Assembly: GCA_033439295.1 (NCBI GenBank)
Contig: JAVTLE010000023.1
Coordinates: forward strand, 2,144,530 to 2,208,529
Length of the DNA stretch: 64,000 nucleotides
Direction of reading: 5' to 3'
DNA from: Deuterostichococcus epilithicus
Taxonomy: Eukaryota > Chlorophyta > Trebouxiophyceae > Prasiolales > Stichococcaceae
The notes under the pieces: model-generated
The model's database searches: none
Told to the model about the DNA's origin: nothing
What the model saw: the letters and a program-made list of their open reading frames with translations, nothing else
Program-made: the position numbers and the translations under genes
In this document: one piece after another, positions 38,317 to 47,964 of the stretch
Layout of the letters: every line of letters starts with the position of its first letter
Position numbering within the stretch: position 1 is the first letter of the stretch

Positions 38317-40941
38317 ATGGATGTCGGAACGGCGTTGAAATGGAGTCGGAGCGCAGCTTGCATTCTGGTCACGGCACCGGATACCAAGCGCTTCAAAGCG
38401 CGTCAGAGCCCATTCAGCGTCACCCGAGCCGGACAAACCACCCTCAGCGCCTCAGGTGCAGGGACCTGACAGTGCATTCTGCAACGGTAGCGCCGGAAGG
38501 CCAACAGGCCGGCCCACCATGCGTCTGCTGCCACAGGCGTCGTTTGGGGCCCGTCTGGCGAGAATTCGGTGCTGCTCATCACCGCTGCAGCCGCATTCCA
38601 GCCTTTCCTCCAGAGCAGCAGCGGCCGCCCACCGCAGCTTGCTCTTGACAGCCGGTGCGGCAACACATGAACCATTGCGTCATGCACACGAATCGAAGAC
38701 GACAATGACTGCAGGACTTCCCCCTGAATCCAGCCTGCATGCCTCGGCAGGGTCGAGGTTTGCGTCGCGGGTCACACATGCGCGGCGCAAGCCATCAGCC
38801 TGCACAGGGTGCCGGCGCTTGCCGCCGCGGCGCAGAAGCTGCTTTCAGCCAGAACCGCGGGAGGTGAGGAGAGCTTTATGCTTACGCGAGCCGCTTTCAG
38901 TCGCGACATCTGACATCTGCAAAGGCACCGCCGAGTGCAAATTGCCGTTGCCAATGAAGGTGCTGGCGAGTTCAGATGGAGCCTGACGCCCAGCGAGGCG
39001 CCACGCCCCGACATCTCGCTGATCATGCTCATCACCTGCGAGCTGCCGGCACGCGGGGCGGCCACCTTGCAGACCACAGCACCGCTCAGCTCGCAGCCGC
39101 TGCGGCAGGGTGCAGCGATTCATGCGATCTGCAGTCCGTTTGGAGCGACGGCGCCTGATCACTTCACTGACCTGCGCTCCGTCGGCGTCGTGTCACAGAC
39201 CCTCCAGGTCAGTGACGGCTGCCGACATAATGACAAGGCCAACGGACTGCTTTCGTCGGGCCACCTCGTGTTGGCAACGATCACCGATGCAACCTGCCGT
39301 TTTGCAGGATGCGTGGAAGCCGGGTCTGCTACTGGCGGATCTCCGTGTCCTGCCTGGCATGGAGGGCGCTCCCGTCTTCGACGACAGCAACGCCCTGGTG
39401 GGCATGCTGACAACGCCCTTTTGCATCGCGGGCCACGAGCTGCCGGTGATGGTGCCCATCGCCGCGCTGGCGTCCGAGCTCGGGCTCAGCCAGCGGCGGG
39501 TGGAGCCGCCCGCGCTGAGCGTCAGCCGGCATCCAGTCAGCAGCAGTGCTTCCGCAGCAGTGCAGCCAGACACCCCGCCGCTGCCGGCGCTGTGCAGTGA
39601 GCAGCAGCAACAACACCAGCCAGGCGAGGCATGGCCAGACGTGCATACAGGCATCCTGCAGCATGGCTGCCGGGCGCTCCAGCGGGCAGCACTCGGCGTG
39701 GTCGGCTGCTCGCTCAGCAACGGCCGGTGGGCGTCTGGGGTGCTCGTCAACAGGTGCGTGCAGTCGACAGGAGGAGCGAACGAGACCGCTGTCTTGGCAC
39801 CGGCGCTGTGGGTACAGAAACAGCTTTTGCAATGTTCAGCCTGATGGTCCGCGTTTCCTGTTTTCAAACCGCAGGCGGGGGACGGTGTGGACCAATGCAC
39901 ATTTGTTCGACAGCCCTGCGGCGGCCTCAGGCAGGGACGCCCAAATCAGAGTGGCTGTGCACTCAGAGTATGGGTGGCAATGGCACGCTTCTACAGTCCT
40001 AAGCATCTTTTCAGGTCCGTGCATGCAGAATGTTATTAAGCCGGCTGCGCTTTCAGTGAGACGGCGTCGCTACGCACTGGCTGGCTACCCCAGTCCTGCA
40101 GCAGCGTCCATTTATTTTGGCAGGTCTTCTGCCGGCAGGTGCTCTCGATATTGCAGTCCTTCAGATCAGCCGGCCGCCGGCAGACCTGCAGCCGGTCTCC
40201 CTCAGTGTGGAGCCGCCACTGCCAGGCAGCAGCTGTTTCGTCGCCGGCCATGCGCTGTTCAACCCCGCCGGCGGGCTGCGGCCGCTGCTGACGCATGGCT
40301 ACGTCGCGCAAGTGCTCGGGCTGCCTGATCGCCAGGCTGGCGGGCAGCTCGCGGCGATGCTGCTGACGACTGCGGCGGTGCACTCCGGCGCCAGCGGCGG
40401 CGCCGTCCTGGATGGCCAGGGGCGGCTGCTGGGCCTCGTCACCAGCAATGCCAGACATGCGTCAGGTGATGGCAGCTTGACCATGTGTACGGCTGGCGAT
40501 GCTTTGTGACAGTTTGTGTGACAGAGCGTGACAGAGCGTAACAATTTTGGGCCAAAGCTGATGAGTCTGCTCCACATGGTGCTGCAGGGCGGACCATCCC
40601 GCACCTGAACTTCAGCATCGCCGTCGCCTGGCTTGCGCCGCTGTGGCGGCACCTGCAATGGCATCAGGTGCTTGGCCGAATGCGTCTGCACCGCCTTTGC
40701 AAACCTGCCAAGCTTTGAAATTGTCTGAGTCATAGTCAGCTGAGTCATAGTCAGCTGTTATCCAGGTAGCAATGCTCCTGCCCCGTCTGTGACCGCTCAT
40801 TTCTAGGTATTGTGCCAGCAGGATGCGCCGAGCTTGTCCGCATTTGACGTCGCGGACGAACAACTTCTGAACCTGTGGATGCTGCGGCCTTTCAAGACCC
40901 TGCCCAAGCTTGGGGAGCTAGCAGTCCAGTCAAAACTCTAA
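38317..40941 (+). CDS. DEG15: Peroxisomal processing protease, DEG15/TYSND1 family
   Basis: Nine exons with consistent phases: 38317-38455, 38537-38654, 38751-38863, 38960-39207, 39308-39753, 39875-40014, 40124-40465, 40588-40667 and 40807-40941. The start MDVGTALKWSRSAACILVTA resembles Arabidopsis DEG15, followed by TLSASGVVWGPSGENSVLLI. The trypsin-like catalytic triad can be assigned: His in VWTNAHLFD, Asp in AGALDIAVLQISRPP, and Ser in AAVHSGASGGAVLDGQGRLL. The family motif LGLVTSNARHASG and then RTIPHLNFSIAVAWLAPL follow. The protein ends GELAVQSKL, a perfect PTS1 peroxisomal import signal. DEG15/TYSND1 removes the PTS2 presequence from imported matrix proteins such as thiolase. The gene is divergent from accC and convergent with the unidentified minus-strand gene. 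Confidence 0.95.
40726..40755 (+). repeat. Tandem duplication of a 15-nt unit in the last DEG15 intron
   Basis: TGAGTCATAGTCAGC is repeated exactly at 40726-40740 and 40741-40755, inside the intron between the last two exons. A looser repeat of GACAGAGCGT precedes it near 40520-40540, in the preceding intron. Confidence 0.85.
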
Positions 40942-41153
40942 TGTATTCAAGTCTTCACAGAAGTCAGCTCGAAACATCCGGCCCCGTCAATTGGTCCAAT
41001 GCAGTCCGTGGTTGTGGGTCAGTGCCGTTTATTCTCTGTGGTTTATCGCTGCATGCACTTTAAAGGTTATGGAGTGTTTCAATTTTCTTGAATTTGACAA
41101 GATCTCTGAGGCCATGTTGCACATTCGCAAGGGCGAAACCACTGTCGACTGCG

Positions 41154-42511
41154 TCATGTCAGCCCGTCCCCATAGTCCAGCTCCTCCTCGGCTGGGCTGC
41201 GGCTCCTGCTCCTGTGCCGCGCGCCCGCCGCGGTTGCAGCGGGCAGCCGTGTGCGGACAGCAGCCTCCAGCTGCTGGGCGCCAGCTGCTGCGGAGCCCTC
41301 CGGCGCCGCAGGGCTGCTCGCTGGCGCCGACTGCTCGTCGACGCGCTCGTCCTCGCTGTCGGAGCCACTGCCGTACGCGCCCAAGAGGTCGCCCAGACCG
41401 GCGGGGCCGGCCGTGGCCGGCTGCTGCGCCGTGCTGGCCCCTGAGCCCTGCGTTGCCGCAGCCGCTGGCGACGCATGCGCTGGCTGGGCAGCTGCAACGC
41501 CTGCCGCCCGATTGACTTTGACTATACGCTGCAGCGTCTTTGGGTGCGGCCTGCAGCAGCGCAGATGGCGGGATATTCATGTGTAGTGGATGCCCGTGTG
41601 CATCGCTGACGATGCAGTCGTGTTGTCTTTCTGCTGGCAAACATATTCGAGCGCAGAAGCTTGCCTCGAGCGCTCCTTCTCGATCCTTTTTGCCACGCCT
41701 AAGCCGCCGGCGCTCACACCACCGCCGGCCGGTTTTTGCTTGTCTGACTTCATCCGCAGACGAGCGTATGCCTGCACCTCCTTGTCATGCAGCTCCATCT
41801 CTGTATGCCTCGACTTCTCCTCTTCATCTCTGCATATACATAGGCCATCAGGACTCGGTATCACGGGCAGAATTTCTGCATTTTGCCACACATGAGACGA
41901 GGCGCACGTGGGCAACCGCGCCCGGCCATTTTGTGTTCCCACACCTTAGGTATAGTAGATCGGTCTTGTCAAAAGCTGCACAGCAGGGAGCAGCACGTCA
42001 GTGGCGTTGGGGTGGCCTTTCCATGGTGCATGAAATGCAGCGCAAGGCACAGAGGCGCGCACCTCCACGGCTGAAGAGCCATCCCTGCGTCTGCTGCGCA
42101 TCTTCGATCTGTAGGGGAGGCAAGTAGAGCAGCTTGTACTTCCAGCTGCTGATCTGACAAGGACATCTCGACGGAGGCAATCAACCAGCAAAGCAGCGTC
42201 GATCTCACGCCACATGCGCACGTCCTGCACGGCACGCTGGTAGTCTCGGTCCGATTCCAGGGACTCTGTGTTTTCAGAAAAGTGGTCCGTGATCCGGTTG
42301 CGCGTCGGGTCGACTGGCCTGAGACTCCCGGGCCTGGGTGCCGCCTTGCCCAGCCGGTTGATGCCCTGCGGCGAGCGGCATGAGGCATCAATTTGCTTGA
42401 GTTTGTAAATCGATGCATCGCCAGAACCGCCTGCTGACCATTATAAACCAGAGACTCACCGCCATGAGACTTGAGCCCCTTCTTCGGTCCGATGCCGTCC
42501 GGCTGCAGCAA
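41154..42511 (-). CDS. Unidentified nuclear-type protein, charged and Arg/Ser-rich at its C-terminus
   Basis: A multi-exon minus-strand gene. In order it reads PDGIGPKKGLKSHG joined in phase to GINRLGKAAPRPGSLRPVDP and TRNRITDHFSENTESLESDR. Then come DVRMWREIDAALL, WKYKLLYLPPLQIEDAQQTQ, a charged helical segment (EEEKSRHTEMELHDKEVQAY, ARLRMKSDKQKPAGG), and GVAKRIEKERSRQASALEYV. The final exon contains TLQRIVKVNRAAG, an Ala/Gln-rich stretch, LGAYGSGSDSEDERVDEQ, the basic/Ser motif RHRSRSRSPAEEELDYGDGL, and the stop at 41154. The Asp/Glu and RS motifs are typical of nuclear RNA-processing proteins, but I do not recognise the family. The start codon was not found: the first clear exon opens near 42511 without an ATG in frame, so the 5' exon must lie further upstream. 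It is divergent from the RING gene. Confidence 0.5.
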
Positions 42512-43022
42512 ACTTGCAGCAGGATGGAGTCGGTCAGCTACTCAGGCCTGGAGCCGTTCGCCGTCGGCATATCAGATCTTCTAGGAGAACACACAAGTGG
42601 TAAATCTGGCCTGCAAGCTGACATTCTGTAGCTCCGCTGGGCAGGCAGCGGATCAGACATGGCCAAGGAAGCCTTGCCAGCGCACCATTCCTTCCCCGGC
42701 TTCCGGAACTATTTGACAGATTTAGTGCCTTGCCTAAAATCTGTACGCATAAAAGCACCTTGACACCTCTCAACTGGCCTTTCAATGCGCTGAAGTGAAC
42801 AGCAGCCCTTTGCACGCTCTTGCAAATTTGATTGCAATGTGCACCTCGCTGAAGCCGGGTCGATTTTACCCTTCACCTGGAACAAATCTTTCAAGCTGAT
42901 ACAGTAACAGAGCGCGAATTGGTTGGCAGATTGGTTGGCAGATGCCCAAAAAAGATAGAGGTTAATCTTTCGTGTTTTGCTCCGCGGTGTGGCGCGCCGT
43001 GCGGCAGCGCGGCAGCGGCGGG
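42512..43022. other. Divergent region before the RING gene
   Basis: This should hold the promoter and 5' exon of the minus-strand unidentified gene (an ATG at 42570 opens MPTANGS) and the promoter of the RING gene. No conserved protein was seen. Confidence 0.3.
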
Positions 43023-44076
43023 ATGGGCCCAATGGAGTCTGGCGATGCGCTGGCAAATGGCAGCGAGGACCAAGAGGACCAGATAGTGCGGCGGTCGGCC
43101 AAGGAACTGGCTGCGTGTCTGGCGTGCGACATCTGCGCTGGGCTGCTAATAGAGCCACTGACGGCGCCGGAGTGCATGCACTGCTTCTGCCGGGAGTGCA
43201 TTGCGGCGTTCGTGGTGCCGGGCCAGAACATCGAATGTCCGGTGTGTCGCGGCGAGGGCGTGAAGACATCCTTCGGCCCGCAGCCGTTCAGGGACCACCT
43301 GCGGGTGGACTTCATGCTCACCGACCTCCTCAGAAAGGTGTGTCCTTGGAGAGGTTTGCTTCCCGCTGCAAGGAGCCAGCGCCTCGTTGCCGACGCTCAT
43401 ACCTTCCTGTGCCGTAAGGAGGATCGCCTGATCAGAGCTGCCACCGCAGCGCGGCAGGTGTCTGGCCAGCTGGCGCCGGTGGCGATGAGCCGGGAGGCGC
43501 GTGTGGCGCAGTGGCACGCACTCAGCCGGGAGATCACCGCCAGGGCGAGCACAGCCAGCGAGCCGGCAGCCAAGCCGCTGAAGCAGCTGCCGGCGGATGG
43601 CGCAGGCTGTGTTGAGTTGTTCATCTCAGCACCAGGTGGGGCGCCAAACCTGCAGCAGCTCACGCGATTCTAATTGCCTCAAAGGTCGAACTTGTAAGAG
43701 TTAAATGTCCCTACGGACCTTGCTATCCACCACCAGCGGGCCCCTGCTGGAGTGTTAGCCCTTTGAATCGATGATCAATTTGCTGGCAGTCATTGACTAC
43801 TGACTGTGTTGACTTGCCAGTGCAGAGGACTACGAGCTGGAGCAGCCATACATACGATTGCACGAGGACGTCCCAGTGGCATTATTGAAGCGGCTGCTGC
43901 AGGAGCGTGTGCTATCAGTCACGCCGGATGCGCTTACGCTGCGGCTGCGGTGTCGCGGGCAGAGTTTGGCGGCGCACCTGACGCTGGGCGAGGTGGAGCG
44001 CTCTCTGTGGCGGCCTCACGCTGCACGGCGCCAGCTGCTGCAAATTGACATGGACTGGCCTGCAGCACCGACTTAG
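43023..44076 (+). CDS. RING-RAWUL protein, Polycomb PCGF/DRIP-like E3 ligase component
   Basis: Start ATG 43023 (MGPMESGDALANGSEDQEDQ). The main exon runs to 43635; the second runs 43826-44076, joined in phase 1. The N-terminal C3HC4 RING finger is complete: CDICAGLLIEPLTAPECMHC, then FCRECIAAFVVPGQNIECPV and CRGEG. After it, PFRDHLRVDFMLTDLLRKV resembles the segment that follows the RING in PCGF/Bmi1 and plant DRIP proteins. The C-terminus (YIRLHEDVPVALLKRLLQER, LTLRLRCRGQSLAAHLTLGE, VERSLW) has the pattern of a RAWUL ubiquitin-like domain. Such proteins pair with RING1-type subunits in PRC1 to ubiquitinate histone H2A, or act alone as E3 ligases (DRIP targets DREB2A in Arabidopsis). The choice between these is inference. 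A small intron near 43338-43372 is possible, but the frame is open without it. Confidence 0.75.
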
Positions 44077-44306
44077 GGCAGCTGCCGGGAGTGTGAAATG
44101 GGGCCTTGTATAGTAGGCAGCTGTGAGAGTCTGGCTGTTGAGAGTGAGACGATTGGCGCCTGGCACAATGTCCATGGAGAAGACCCGTGCTAAAATGCTG
44201 AGGCTGGCATTAACGTGCCGCAACAAACGATGCTCCACTGACAACAAAGAAGACACTGATACTGTACAACCACACACTGACTGCGTTTGTGTCCAAGCTG
44301 CAGCAA

Positions 44307-47300
44307 TCAGAACCCGATGCGCTTGCCCACAGGGACATTGCATGACACTTCATCCGGCGGGATGATCTCCTTGGCAAACAGCCGCGAGCTCTTGGTGTCG
44401 TCAACTTCGTCCGCGCGGCACTCCGGCAGCAGCCCCAGGTTTGACTTGGCGGGACCAAAATCCTGCACCACAGACAGCGCCACTCGCCAGATGCCCAGAT
44501 GTCAGGGCGGCACAGGCACGATGTAGCGCATGCACAGCTTGTGCGGTCTGCACAGCCCGCAGCAGCAGGGTCCACTTCGGCAAGCACAGGCAGCCGCAAT
44601 AGCCGCACCTCGAAGCTGCGCTCGAGGAACCAGTCCGGCGAGGACACCACCGCGGGGCCGGACAGGAAGAACAGGCGGCGGATACACTCCTCCCGAGCGG
44701 ACTGCTCCACGTAGTCCAGCAGGCTGTCGGTGCGCCCGGAGCCACGGTAGGCCGGGTGCACGCAGAAGGCCGTCAGCTCCGCGCACGGCAGCCCGTCCTC
44801 GGCGGCCTCGCCCACGAAGACCAGCACCGCGCACCCGAGCACCTGTGAGCGGCGCCCACAAGCGGCAGTGGCACAGCGGAGGCGCAGCGGCTGGAAGCGG
44901 CTGAAGAACGGCGCAGCAGCTGCCGCTGGTGCCCCTGGGCGGAGCCACGAGTTGCATCCACAACCCAGTGCCGCAGGCCTGCGATGAAGCACAATGCACA
45001 GCAACGACGCAAATATGGCAAAGCACACACCTGTGCCTCGCGCTCGATGACGAAGATGCGCTGCAGCGGGGACTGGAGATCGTCGTCGCTGATATTGTCC
45101 AGCGTAACGCCCAGGTCCAGCTGCAGCGACTTGTAAAGGCGCTTGATGCCGGTGATGTCCGCCGGCCCCGCCGCACGGATGCCTGTGGCATCGACGAGAG
45201 CAAGGCGCTGTCGATGAGCACACTGTTCGGGACAGCGTCTGGACCACGGCCACATTTCACGCACCATACTGGTGACAATCTGAACTGATGGCATTGAACA
45301 CGGCCACGCACAGCATTGCAGCGCACCTTCGAAGAAGTCGCCTGCGATCGAGCATACAGCTGCTTGAGTGGTCTGCTCGCAGGCAGGTTGGCGCAAACCT
45401 GCTGGGCCATCCATGCAGACTTGCTATGCACGCATGCGCGTCCCGCCAAGACGCGCTGGATACACAACTCGCACACAAACGGTACAGATGCATGCGGCGC
45501 ACCGGAGACCATGACGCCGAGGCCATCGCGCGAGTACAGCTCAATCAGCAGCGCCCCTGGTATGTGTGCATCGATCACGTGTGTGCGTGCGACGCCGTGC
45601 TGGCACGCCCGCACTGCGGCGGCCAGAGAGTTGGGGTATTCTGCTGTGGGCCGGTCCTCAAATGTGGCCAGGCTGCTGGCTGACGTGTCCTCCCGCAACA
45701 AGTGGATGGCATCATTGAGCGGCAGCCAGGGCGGCACGCCCGCCTTCTGCAGGTCGTCAGCGCTCATGACGATGAGCTTGTCCGCCGCGAGCTCCACCGC
45801 CGCGTGTGTCGCAATGTCGTACACGTTGCAGTTGAGCACCTCCCCTGCGTACGAGCCACGGCGACGCCTTGCTCGTGGTCGCACTGCCTGCCAGAGGCGG
45901 TCTGTGCACCTGTGCGACTTTGCTCCCGCGAGCAGGTGCCATCGCTGAGCCTGGCAGCTGCCTTCAAACAATGGAGCCAAGCGGAGCACCCAGCAGGAGC
46001 CCAGGCCTGCAATCCCTCGCACAGGCTTGCAAACCCTCGCAAGACTCGCCTGCAAGGCTGTAGGCGAGGCTGGTGAGCAGCACGATGTGCTCCGACTGCA
46101 GCTGCGAGTTGATGCTGGCGGTGTTGAGCGACCGCACTTTGCCGGTGTACCCGTAGTCCACACCGGCCACCACGCCGCGGCGCTTGCCGTTGACCCAGTT
46201 GCCGTACACGACCTCCACGTTGGGGCCCTGCCGCGCGCCGTTGCTGCTGCGCGTGTGCCGCCGCGCCACCTGCGTTGACAGCGCCTGCGCCGCCGGCAGC
46301 CATGTGCTCAGCTGCGGCACCCGGACGCAATGTGCACACACAAAGCGCCTCGTCACAGCGTTCCAAGGCCGCGACTGTTTTGCCCAAGCCCCATCCTCGA
46401 TGCGCGCTGCCTGCTGCAGCGCCTCCCGGCCGACCAGCATGCAGCAGCTCACCTTTGACAGCGCCGCCTCGACCTCCACACGTGCGGCGCCGGTGGCCTC
46501 CGCAGCCGCCGTCATGACCTCCATGTCGGTCACGCGGTAGCCGTCCACGTAGTGCGGCACCACGCCCCGCGCCTCCAGCAGATGGTCGATCTGGTGCCTC
46601 ACCCCCAGCACCAGGACCAGCCTCACATTCATGTCTGCAACAGTCAGGCATGCATTGTTGGGCGCCGTCAGCCTCACAACCATGAGCGCAAACCCCGACG
46701 CACACCCGAGCGCACTGAGCCGGCCATGCGTTTTAGCACATGCCAGCACGGATGTGCCCGTCTTGAGCTGTTGATGGGTGCGAGAGGGCACAAGGGTGCG
46801 GCTCACTGTGGAGCAGGACCAGGTCCGCCAGCACCGGGTTCAGCAGCTGCTTGTCCACCATGACCTGCGCACAGACTTTCAGGCAGTCGGCTTGGCACTA
46901 CATGCAAGACGGGACATAGACCCACAGGAAACATGATGCAGACCCAAGCCAAGTGGCAGACAGCCGCCCCCCCGCACCGCCCCGGCACCCACCTCGGAGG
47001 GCAGGCAGACCACGCATGTGCTGCTGCGGTGGCTCTGCACGTAGGGCGCCGCGCTGCGGAACACCTCGACGAAGCTGGGCTTCTTTGGGTGCTGCGCTGC
47101 AGGCGCGACGGCCTGCACGTGTGTGCGAGGTCTTGCATGGGTGCGGACATGTGTCCTAGCTGCCGATGCGCCTCTGCCGGCGTCTAGCCACCGCGCAGGG
47201 AGCTTGGTCTTGCAAGAATGGAATCTGGCTGATGTTTCTAGCCTGCCGTTGCACGTGCTGCCGCTGGCGCGGGTGCTGTGTATTGTGCACCTCGTGCCCT

Positions 47301-47340
47301 GAGGCTCCGCGCCGCATGATTTTGCATGCAGCACCTGCAT
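44307..47340 (-). CDS. NAGS: N-acetylglutamate synthase (amino-acid kinase + GNAT), plastid
   Basis: Exons, minus order: 46993-47340, 46807-46864, 46453-46634, 46050-46269, 45503-45844, 45031-45182, from 44842 downward, and a probable last exon 44307-44462. It transfers acetyl from acetyl-CoA to glutamate, the first step of arginine synthesis. The leader MQVLHAKSCGAEPQGTRCTI is rich in Ser/Thr/Arg/Cys, as in plastid transit peptides. The amino-acid-kinase domain: SFVEVFRSAAPYVQSHRSST, VRLVLVLGVRHQIDHLLEAR, VPHYVDGYRVTDMEVM, VVYGNWVNGKRRGVVAGVDY, SEHIVLLTSLAYSLAGEVLN, and ALLIELYSRDGLGVMVSG. The GNAT domain: GIRAAGPADITGIKRLYKSL, LPCAELTAFCVHPAYRGSGR and DSLLDYVEQSAREECIRRLF. This is the ArgA-like fusion seen in plants. 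Intron 4 uses a GC donor (G then GCGAGT), supported by the motif SLAGEVLN. The end of the GNAT exon and the last exon (VSCNVPVGKRIGF) are less certain. Confidence 0.88.
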
Positions 47341-47964
47341 GAATTTTCCAATCCGATTGTGCAATGCGTCCTGTTCGATCAAACACTCAAGGTGCTCACA
47401 ACATCAGCCCTGGTGCCTTATAAGGTTCCAGATCGTTTTGCTGGAATCAGGGATGTGCCTCAGCTCAAGAATGTGGGCGCAAGCAAACAACGAAAGCGAG
47501 AACGATATTGAAAGAGATTGTGCTGCTCCCGATTATCGACTGCAACGTTCTCAGCAAGTCAGAGCTGCTTCCTCCAGGCATTTCACTTCGGGGTCGTTCC
47601 GGAGTTCCATCACCTGCACCTTTCTCATGTAGCAGGTTCGTGGCGAGCTGCCTCGCTTGCGGATGCATTACCGATCTGACTCTGTCGATTCAGATCGCCA
47701 AGCTCCCACGCGAACGCAGATCTGCATGTCGTCTCACACTGATTGATGTTCTGTCGTACCAGGCTGCTCACTTGTGGTTTGGCGCTAATTCGCCCAGGAC
47801 TGGGATCCTGTCGAGCATATAAATTCTGCAACGCCATCACTGTGGCGTTGACCCCATCACGATCTGCGATCGTGCGGCAACAGCAGGGTGTGGGCGCCGG
47901 CGGCGGACGCCGCCCACCAGCGTGGCACTGCAGTCAGGCTCACCAGCAGCTGCGGAGCTGCACG
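47341..47964. promoter_or_regulatory. Divergent promoter region of NAGS and TRM5 with TATA-like box
   Basis: TATAAAT at 47818-47824 lies 141 bp upstream of the TRM5 ATG at 47965 and is the clearest TATA-like element in the window. The TRM5 frame is open upstream to an ATG at 47746, before the box. Confidence 0.45.

Noticed and set aside
38456-40328. Long open frames on both strands over DEG15 and other genes (for example the minus strand at 39193-39900)
   Set aside because: They are shadows in GC-rich DNA: no family motifs, low-complexity Ala/Arg/Pro/Ser content, and they overlap exons with strong conservation.
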